Assembly: GCA_002422545.1 (NCBI GenBank)
Contig: DIWF01000037.1
Location: forward strand, 72,233-136,232
From: Firmicutes bacterium UBA6113
GTDB taxonomy: Bacteria > Bacillota > Clostridia > Tissierellales > Sedimentibacteraceae
DNA length: 64,000 nucleotides
Direction of reading: 5' to 3'
In this document: positions 58,375 to 64,000 of the stretch, in pieces
Numbering within the stretch: the stretch's first letter is position 1
Layout of the letters: each line of letters opens with the position of its first letter
The notes under the pieces: model-generated
What the model was told of the DNA's origin: nothing
Databases searched by the model: none
The model's input: the letters and a program-made list of their open reading frames with translations, nothing else
Made by a program: the position numbers and the translations under genes

Positions 58375-59364
58375 CTAATCCTCATTATTGAACAAATCTT
58401 TCATCATGTCAGGCATACTTTCATCCATTTCATCAACACTTAACGTATTATCTTTTGTCAAGACAGGAAAATCAAAGTTTTGTTCTTTATTGATGTCAAA
58501 ATTGTTCAAATTCAGGCTGTAACTGAATCCCTTAATCTCTTTTTCTTCAGGATCAATAACACTTGCTGAAATTTCAAATGTTTCATTTACAATGTATCCA
58601 TCGATGTCAACATATGCAGTGTACACAAAATTTTCAACATTGTAATTGTCTATGCCTGTTTTCAATTCTGCAAGAATGTTTTCAAAAGTCTTTAGATCCG
58701 AGCTGTCTGAATTTTTCCGGATGTATTCCGTATAGAACTTTTTAAGCTTTTTATCCCTTGAAAGTATGTCAGTGCTTTCCTTGACCAGGCTTTTTATCTG
58801 CTGGTCATTTAATTTTATTACATACTCGGTTGTTTTGACTTCTCCGTCAGGAGTTGTAAGGACTATGTCCTTTCCCTTGAAAACATCGTCATCATTCATA
58901 AGGCTGATCCACTTTTGTGTTATTAGATCAATTGTTTCTTCTGAAACGATTTCTTCAGTTTCATCTACATTCGCACTTGCTTCTATTTCATCAAGCTCCA
59001 TGTATTTTCCAACTACCGGCAGCTTCATAAACATTTCTTCACCGTTCATGAACATTTCAAAATCAAATCCAAGGCCTCCCATGTTGAGATAATTTCTGAA
59101 TATGCTTTTTCCAACTTCATCGTCGTATGAAGCATTGAAGCTTCCCTTCATGTCCTTGTAATAATTAAGTTCCTTTATTTCTTCAGGTGTCATGTTTTCC
59201 ATGTTGAGTTCAATCGTAGTCGTAAACTCTCCTGAAACCTTGCCCCTTGAAATCTGGTCTGTCTTTTCCGATGCTTTTTTATATTCTTCAAGACTGCTGG
59301 TATTGCATGCTGAAAGCGATACTGCAAGCATCAGTACCAATGCTGCTAAAATTGACTTTTTCAT
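58375..59364 (-). CDS. Lipoprotein of the exporter operon, unknown function
   Basis: A 329-residue lipoprotein (lipobox SLSAC, Cys20). The mature part is acidic and methionine-rich (ELNMENMTPEEIKELNYY; MFMNGEEMFMKLP) and looks like a LppX/DUF6612-type beta-sheet half-barrel that handles hydrophobic molecules, though this is inference. It lies directly upstream of the ATPase gene with 9 bases between, so it probably assists or senses the exporter's substrate. TAGGAGGGTTTTT precedes the ATG. This component is not part of the Bacillus lnr operon. Confidence 0.7.
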   Translation of the reverse strand: MKKSILAALVLMLAVSLSACNTSSLEEYKKASEKTDQISRGKVSGEFTTTIELNMENMTPEEIKELNYYKDMKGSFNASYDDEVGKSIFRNYLNMGGLGFDFEMFMNGEEMFMKLPVVGKYMELDEIEASANVDETEEIVSEETIDLITQKWISLMNDDDVFKGKDIVLTTPDGEVKTTEYVIKLNDQQIKSLVKESTDILSRDKKLKKFYTEYIRKNSDSSDLKTFENILAELKTGIDNYNVENFVYTAYVDIDGYIVNETFEISASVIDPEEKEIKGFSYSLNLNNFDINKEQNFDFPVLTKDNTLSVDEMDESMPDMMKDLFNNED

Positions 59365-59497
59365 AAAAACCCTCCTATTGGTTTTAATCTTTTCTACAAT
59401 ACCATTTTATATTTATTGAAAGTTGTTTTCTAGTATCGCAAATCACAAGTTTAAGCAATGTGGCATGACTTTTGGCACATTATTTTTCTGACTGACA

Positions 59498-59522
59498 AGG
59501 GCGGACACAAGGCCCGCCCCTA
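59498..59522 (+). repeat. Solo GC-rich palindromic repeat unit
   Basis: AGGGCGGACACAAGGCCCG then CCCCTAA, between the response regulator and the lipoprotein gene; slightly degraded at its right end. Confidence 0.65.
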
Positions 59523-59548
59523 AAATAGCCAACATGTAATTAAAATAA

Positions 59549-60196
59549 TTACAGATCATTTTTGATTGTGAAGACTGCAAGCTGTGTCCTGTCCCGCAGA
59601 TCAAGCTTGATTAATACCCTGGTTATGTGGTTTTTAACGGTACCTTGGCTTAAAAATAATTCATCTGCAATTTCCTTGTTATTTTTCCCCTCGGCAATGA
59701 GGCGGCATATGTCTTTTTCCCTGTCCGTCAAGAGTTCTGCCCTGGGATCAATGCTTTTTTCCCTTTTTTCCTTAGCAAGCTCTGAAAATTTGTCTATTAC
59801 CTTTACTGCAACCTCCGACTGTATGAGGGCACCGCCGTTATACACAGTGCGCACAGCCCTGGCAATTTCAGAAGGAGAGGTATCTTTTAATAGATATCCC
59901 GAAGCTCCGTTTTTCAAGGCATCATAAATATATTCATCATCGTTGAATGTTGTAAGAACTATTACTTTGACCTTAGGAAAATCACGATGAATCATCTTTG
60001 TTACCTCAACACCATTTAATTCAGGCATTTGAATATCCATGAGCACAACGTCAGGCATATTCCACTTGCAGAATTCGTAGGCCTTTTTCCCGTTGTTGGC
60101 AGTTCCTGAAATTTCTATGTCTTCTTCCATGCCAAGTATAAGTTTCAATCCTTCAACCAATATATCCTGATCATCAACCAGCATTAACTTTATCAT
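59549..60196 (-). CDS. NarL/LuxR-family response regulator
   Basis: A 215-residue response regulator. Receiver domain (1-120) with acidic pair Asp8/Asp9, phosphorylation site Asp54 (VLMDIQMPEL), TTF and the conserved lysine in YLLKD. The C-terminal LuxR helix-turn-helix (about 150-213) reads LTDREKDICRLIAEGKNNKEIADELF and GTVKNHITRVLIKL. The ATG at 60196 has GGAGG six bases upstream; an ATG at 60202 is too close to it. The gene overlaps the end of its kinase gene. It probably activates the lipoprotein-ABC operon 184 bases downstream. Confidence 0.93.
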   Translation of the reverse strand: MIKLMLVDDQDILVEGLKLILGMEEDIEISGTANNGKKAYEFCKWNMPDVVLMDIQMPELNGVEVTKMIHRDFPKVKVIVLTTFNDDEYIYDALKNGASGYLLKDTSPSEIARAVRTVYNGGALIQSEVAVKVIDKFSELAKEKREKSIDPRAELLTDREKDICRLIAEGKNNKEIADELFLSQGTVKNHITRVLIKLDLRDRTQLAVFTIKNDL

Positions 60197-61355
60197 CAAC
60201 ATCCTCCAAATAAAGAATTCCTTTTACATTAAAACCATCATGGGATTGAAATTCAACACTGCCCTTAAAATACTCTACCCTTTCGCGAATTCCCTTCATT
60301 CCGAAACCTTCTTTTATGTTTTCAGATCCCCTGCCGTTGTCCTTGATGGAAAAACTTACATAATTGTCTGTATAATCAAGCTCAATTTCAATTCTTGTGG
60401 CGACTCCGTGCCTTACGGAATTGGTGAGACCCTCCTGCAAAATGTGGTACAGAGCAGTTCCAGACTTTTCATCATGTATTGCTGTTCCGTTTATCTTTAA
60501 GTTAATTTCAGCCCCTGTCTTTTGTGAAAATTCATCAACAAGTGTTCTGATTGCTTTTTCCGGTGAAGCTATTATTTCTTTTCCTCTTAATGTTTCAACG
60601 ACCTCCCTTATGGAGGAAAGGCTGTCCCTTGCTGTTTGTATAGAATTTTGAAGCATTTCCTGTGTCTTGCCTGAACCTGTCTTCATGTAATGCTCTGCCA
60701 TCTGCAGCTGCATTATCAAGGCAGTCATGTTGTGTCCAAGATTGTCGTGAATGTCCCTTGCAATTCTGTTTCTTTCTTCAACCACAGAAAGACGGTTGAG
60801 TTCATCTGTATATTCTCTCAGTTTCCTGTGGGCGTCCAGAAGTTCCTTGTATAGCACATCCTTTTTTTCTCTCTCCTGCTTGTTTTGTTGAGCAAAAGAT
60901 GCAACGATGAGGATTAGAATGTTAATCATGAAAAAAAACATCATCTGGGACATGTTTGACAAATTAAATTTATAGTAAATCAAGTAAAAGTACTTAACCA
61001 TTGAAACAAGCACAATCAATGTTCCAAGTACTATTCCTCTTGTAACCTCTAAAGTTAGCGAAGCTTCAAGAAGGACAATTATGTAAAATGAGTGAAAAAA
61101 GTAATTGATAAGAAGTCTTGAATTGAGTTCAATTAAATATATGAGTGCTGCATCCAATATGAAAGAAAAGATGTAAATCCCTTTTTTATCCTTAATGAAG
61201 TATTTCCCAATGTTAACTATAAGAAAAACAAAAAACAATAAAGATAATATAATGAGTCTTTGCTGTTTTGCATTTTCAAAATATAGCGCAGATGTGAATA
61301 ATGATATGAATATCGCTGCTTTTAGGATGTACAAGAATTTCTTATATTTTTCCAT
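60174..61355 (-). CDS. NarL-type sensor histidine kinase (HisKA_3)
   Basis: A 393-residue sensor kinase. Five or six N-terminal membrane helices (about 10-155) with very short outside loops suggest intramembrane sensing. A coiled linker leads to the HisKA_3 domain with phosphoacceptor His203 (RNRIARDIHDNLGH) and a HATPase_c domain with EGLTNSVRHG (N box) and DNGRGSENIKEGFGMKGIRERV (G boxes). This is the LnrJ/DesK-like architecture. The ATG at 61355 has GGAG six bases upstream; 26 further codons upstream are open but have no start signal. It overlaps the response regulator gene by about 23 nt. Confidence 0.92.
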   Translation of the reverse strand: MEKYKKFLYILKAAIFISLFTSALYFENAKQQRLIILSLLFFVFLIVNIGKYFIKDKKGIYIFSFILDAALIYLIELNSRLLINYFFHSFYIIVLLEASLTLEVTRGIVLGTLIVLVSMVKYFYLIYYKFNLSNMSQMMFFFMINILILIVASFAQQNKQEREKKDVLYKELLDAHRKLREYTDELNRLSVVEERNRIARDIHDNLGHNMTALIMQLQMAEHYMKTGSGKTQEMLQNSIQTARDSLSSIREVVETLRGKEIIASPEKAIRTLVDEFSQKTGAEINLKINGTAIHDEKSGTALYHILQEGLTNSVRHGVATRIEIELDYTDNYVSFSIKDNGRGSENIKEGFGMKGIRERVEYFKGSVEFQSHDGFNVKGILYLEDVDDKVNAG

Positions 61356-61463
61356 ACAAATCTCCATAACTTTTATGTAAACATTATACATTATATGAAT
61401 ATGGATTTCCATAGGATGAAAAAATTTTGTCAAGATAAAACGACTGGAATTTGCTGCTCAATT

Positions 61464-61490
61464 CCGGGCGGACACAAGGTCCGCCCCTAC
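61464..61490 (+). repeat. Solo GC-rich palindromic repeat unit
   Basis: CGGGCGGACACAAGGTCCG then CCCCTAC, between the kamE terminator and the sensor kinase promoter. Confidence 0.7.
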
Positions 61491-61514
61491 GATTTGGCAT
61501 AACATTACAATGGA

Positions 61515-61548
61515 ATAAAAAAAACGGAATGGCATTCGCCATTCCGCC
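61515..61548 (-). terminator. Terminator of kamD-kamE
   Basis: Stem CGGAATGG / CCATTCCG with six-base loop, followed on the minus strand by TTTTTTTTATTCC. Confidence 0.85.
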
Positions 61549-61578
61549 GGAGAAATACTCCAAATACAATTATATCGG

Positions 61579-62337
61579 CTATATCAAGTTTCTCTCAACT
61601 ATTTGTTTTACAACAAATGTTGCAACATGATTAGCAAAGCTACCTGAACCGAATCCTGCGTCATATCCCAATTCCTGTGCAAGTTCATGAGAAATACGAG
61701 GTCCTCCGCACACAAGAATCATTTTATCTCTCAACCCTTCAGCTTCCATCATTTCAACAAGCTGAGTAAGGTTTGCTATGTGCACGTCTTTTTGTGTAAC
61801 AACCTGTGATACCAGAATTGCATCTGCCTTAAATTCTATGGCTTTTGCAATGAGTTCCTCGTTTGGAACCTGGCTTCCCAAGTTTATTGCTTCAATTCCG
61901 TTGTATCTTTCAAGCCCGTAATTTCCATCAAAGCCCTTCATGTTCATGATGGCATCAATTCCTACTGTGTGAGCATCTGTTCCTGTGCATGCTCCTACAA
62001 TTACAACGTCTCTTTTAATATTTTCTTTTATATAATCTTCAACCTGGTGTCTGTCCATGAACTCAATGTCAACCTTTGGAACTTCAATCGTAGTGTAGTC
62101 CACTGTGTGAGTGCATTTTCCATACATTACAAAGTAAGTGTAGCCAACGCCTAAGTCCTTTGAATAAACAACTGCAGGTTCGTCAAATCCCATTTTAGAA
62201 ACCAGCTGTTTTGCAGCTTCGCTTGCTTCGTCGCCGTATGGTACCGGCAATGTGAAGCTCATCTGAACCATTCCGTCATTTAATGTATCACCGTAAGGTT
62301 TAACATTTGTTAAATCAACTTTTTGAATTCCTTCCAT
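61579..62337 (-). CDS. kamE: Lysine 5,6-aminomutase beta subunit (B12- and PLP-binding)
   Basis: A 252-residue subunit of the adenosylcobalamin-dependent D-lysine/L-beta-lysine 5,6-aminomutase, which moves the terminal amino group during lysine fermentation to acetate and butyrate. The B12-binding motif DxHxxG is seen as Asp121-Ala-His123-Thr-Val-Gly. Lys134 lies 11 residues after this His, the same spacing as the cobalamin His133 and PLP Lys144 of the clostridial enzyme, so it is the likely PLP lysine. VCGGPRISHELAQELGYDAGFG completes the cobalamin fold. The ATG overlaps the kamD stop (TAATG). OraE of ornithine aminomutase is much longer, which excludes it. Confidence 0.93.
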   Translation of the reverse strand: MEGIQKVDLTNVKPYGDTLNDGMVQMSFTLPVPYGDEASEAAKQLVSKMGFDEPAVVYSKDLGVGYTYFVMYGKCTHTVDYTTIEVPKVDIEFMDRHQVEDYIKENIKRDVVIVGACTGTDAHTVGIDAIMNMKGFDGNYGLERYNGIEAINLGSQVPNEELIAKAIEFKADAILVSQVVTQKDVHIANLTQLVEMMEAEGLRDKMILVCGGPRISHELAQELGYDAGFGSGSFANHVATFVVKQIVERNLI

Positions 62338-63893
62338 TACTTCACACCTCCAAGCATCAAGTCAATAAATGGGTTAAAGTATTTTTCGTCTTTTTCCACA
62401 ACTCCTGCAAGTCCCTTTCCGCCAGTAAAACTTCTCTTAACTCCGCCGAACTTTCCTTTTTCGATTGTATCGAATATTCCTTCAGTTTCGATGTCCTTCA
62501 AGAGGCTTTCTGCCTTGGCCAGAACTTCCTGAGCTCTCTTCTGAATCATTCCGTCTTTCTTGAACTCAACTTCATCGCCTATGTTTTTAGCATTGTTGAA
62601 AATGTATTGTGCATTTTCAATTGAAAGCATTCTGTCCTGAAGATGAGGAGTGTGAATTGCTTCAGTAGGCATACCAAGAAGCTGAATGCCCTGGTGTGTC
62701 CAGATTGATATGAAATTGAACATTGCATCCTGTAAATGTCCTCTGAATATGTTGCCTGTCATGAATTTTGTAGGAGGCATGTATTTCAATGGAGCCTTAG
62801 GGAATATTTCTCTTGCCATCTGAGCCTGTGCAAGCTCATATAAAAATCCGTTTTCCAGAGTTGGGTTCATTTCAAATGCATGACCTAATCCCATTTGTTC
62901 TTCAGGAATACCGGCCTTAAGAGCAAACTGTTCATTTATTAACTGAGAAGCAAGCACCGTATGAGCTTCTTCAACAGCATCTGCTGTTGTAAGGTAGTTG
63001 TCTTCACCTGTGTTTATGATTATTCCTGCAAATCCGTTGATTATTCTTGAGAAATACTGGTCAACCAGTGTTCTTTGCATGTTGATGTCTCTGAAAAGAA
63101 TTCCGTACAATGCATCATTAAGCATAACGTCAAGTCTTTCCATTGCTCCCATTGCTGCTATTTCAGGCATGCAAAGTCCTGAGCAGTAGTTGCAGAGCCT
63201 GATGTATCTTCCTATTTCTTCTCCCACTTCGTCAAGAGCTCTTCTCATTATTCTGAAGTTTTCCTGAGTTGCAAAAGTTCCTCCGAATCCTTCAGTTGTA
63301 GGTCCGTATGGAACATAGTCCAGCAAGCTTTGAGCAGTTGTACGTATAACTGCAATAACGTCGGCTCCCTGTCTTGCAGCAGCCTGAGCCTGGAGAACAT
63401 CTTCGTAGATGTTGCCTGTAGCAACTATTACATATAGATAAGGTTTCTGTCCTTCTCCTATTGTATTTAAATAATCTTCTCTTTTTGCTCTATTATTTTT
63501 TATTCTTTCAACCATCATCTTTGCAGTTTCATAAACCGCATCCATGATTTTTTTCTCATCAGCAATTGGAAGTTTTGTGATGTCTATTTCACCGGCACTG
63601 ACCTTCTCAGCTATTTCCTGAGGAGTGAGTCCTGTGTTAACCATTGCGTTTCCAATCCAGAATGCTACACCCCTTGACAGTCCGCCACCTTCCTTGATGT
63701 TGTCAACAAGGACATTTGGAAGAGGTTTGTCGATTTCGTCAACGCCGTCAACTCCCATAAGTCTTGCCACTGTTCTTTCAACTGTTACAGTTGTGTTTTT
63801 ATCAATAAACTGCTGTACATTTTCAGCTATGTTTTTTGCAGCTGAACGCGCGCTGTCAATGAGTCCCTGATTAAGGTTTAATTTGCTTTCCAT
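62337..63893 (-). CDS. kamD: Lysine 5,6-aminomutase alpha subunit
   Basis: A 518-residue TIM-barrel subunit that binds the substrate and PLP in complex with KamE. Segments typical of KamD include VERTVARLMGVDGVD near residue 40, RQGADVIAVIRTTAQSLLDY, PYGPTTEGFGGTFATQENFR, and PPTKFMTGNIFRGHLQDAMF. Length matches the clostridial alpha subunit (516). AGGGAGGTAAC precedes the ATG at 63893. The gene order kamD-kamE is that of lysine-fermenting anaerobes; the remaining kam genes (kamA, kdd, kce, kal) would be expected upstream, beyond base 64000. Confidence 0.94.
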   Translation of the reverse strand: MESKLNLNQGLIDSARSAAKNIAENVQQFIDKNTTVTVERTVARLMGVDGVDEIDKPLPNVLVDNIKEGGGLSRGVAFWIGNAMVNTGLTPQEIAEKVSAGEIDITKLPIADEKKIMDAVYETAKMMVERIKNNRAKREDYLNTIGEGQKPYLYVIVATGNIYEDVLQAQAAARQGADVIAVIRTTAQSLLDYVPYGPTTEGFGGTFATQENFRIMRRALDEVGEEIGRYIRLCNYCSGLCMPEIAAMGAMERLDVMLNDALYGILFRDINMQRTLVDQYFSRIINGFAGIIINTGEDNYLTTADAVEEAHTVLASQLINEQFALKAGIPEEQMGLGHAFEMNPTLENGFLYELAQAQMAREIFPKAPLKYMPPTKFMTGNIFRGHLQDAMFNFISIWTHQGIQLLGMPTEAIHTPHLQDRMLSIENAQYIFNNAKNIGDEVEFKKDGMIQKRAQEVLAKAESLLKDIETEGIFDTIEKGKFGGVKRSFTGGKGLAGVVEKDEKYFNPFIDLMLGGVK

Positions 63894-63915
63894 GTTACCT
63901 CCCTTTTTTTTATTA

Positions 63916-64000
63916 AGAGTGAATAATGAATAATTAAGAATTATGGTTGAATTAAGGCTTTACCTTAATTCCTCATTCAATTCTTAATTCTTAACTCTTA
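63916..64000. repeat. AATTAAGAATTCTTAACTC-type AT-rich repeat with central hairpin
   Basis: AATAATTAAGAATTA, then a hairpin GAATTAAGG/CCTTAATTC (63940-63963), then TTCTTAATTCTTAACTCTTA running to the window end. Same organisation as 3108-3207: heptamer-like arms around a short palindrome. Confidence 0.55.

Noticed and set aside
1..64000. CRISPR array, tRNA or rRNA genes
   Set aside because: No regularly spaced direct repeats with unique spacers, no cloverleaf patterns and no rRNA-like conserved stretches were recognised on either strand. The closest repeats are the dispersed palindromes, which are not arrayed.

Overview
The window is AT-rich (about one third GC by eye), with strong GGAGG ribosome binding sites, many T-rich intrinsic terminators and dense co-oriented operons. 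This fits a low-GC Gram-positive anaerobe of the Clostridia/Tissierellia type. Lysine 5,6-aminomutase (lysine fermentation), a glycyl radical enzyme, an S-layer protein, a SpoVB-type flippase, a DnaD/DnaI pair, two T-box leaders and a manganese-type pyrophosphatase all agree. A Sedimentibacter-like organism is my best guess, but this is inference. No rRNA, tRNA or CRISPR array was seen.

Layout. 0-1.6 kb: fatty-acid operon acpP-fabK-fabD (minus strand; fabD runs off the window). 2-6.3 kb: an operon read leftwards, sua5 - arginine phosphatase - rpiB - wecA/tagO - wecB, the block often found beside the ATP synthase operon in Firmicutes. 6.4-14.7 kb: a ZIP metal transporter, DUF3343, a YfbR-like nucleotidase, ApbE and an FMN-binding lipoprotein, a secreted beta-propeller protein, DUF1540 and DUF3810. 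14.9-17.8 kb: csoR-copA copper-efflux operon, with a CopZ-like domain at the end of copA. 18.2-23.2 kb: an aldo/keto reductase, then a glycyl radical enzyme with its activase and an XRE-cupin regulator. 23.4-25.6 kb: SpoVB-like flippase and a small membrane protein. 25.7-31 kb: ilvN-ilvC-ilvB and divergent ilvA, each behind its own isoleucine T-box. 31-34.8 kb: dnaD-dnaI-ppaC. 35-41.1 kb: a LysM/G5/M23 cell-wall protein, an HD protein, HPF, a region with paired DnaA boxes, an HD-GYP protein and a holin/M23 pair. 41.1-48.1 kb: a second FMN-binding lipoprotein, DUF523, a YcgQ-like protein, an RCC1-repeat secreted protein between two dead transposase fragments, and the S-layer protein. 48.4-54.6 kb: a membrane protein, an M14 carboxypeptidase, cinA and a LonB-type protease. 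54.9-61.4 kb: a NarL-type two-component system with a lipoprotein and an ABC-2 exporter resembling LnrJK/LnrLMN. 61.6-63.9 kb: kamD-kamE.

The intergenic DNA carries several dispersed repeat families. The most striking is a short GC-rich palindrome (CGGGCGGACACGAGGTCCG followed by CCCCTAC) present at least 13 times. All solo copies lie in the same orientation, and three copies are head-to-head pairs. The observations I would follow first are an in-frame internal start that could release free CopZ from copA, a glycyl radical enzyme lacking the glutamate expected after its catalytic cysteine, a 21-bp hairpin that competes with the ilvA T-box terminator, and the two DnaA-box pairs.
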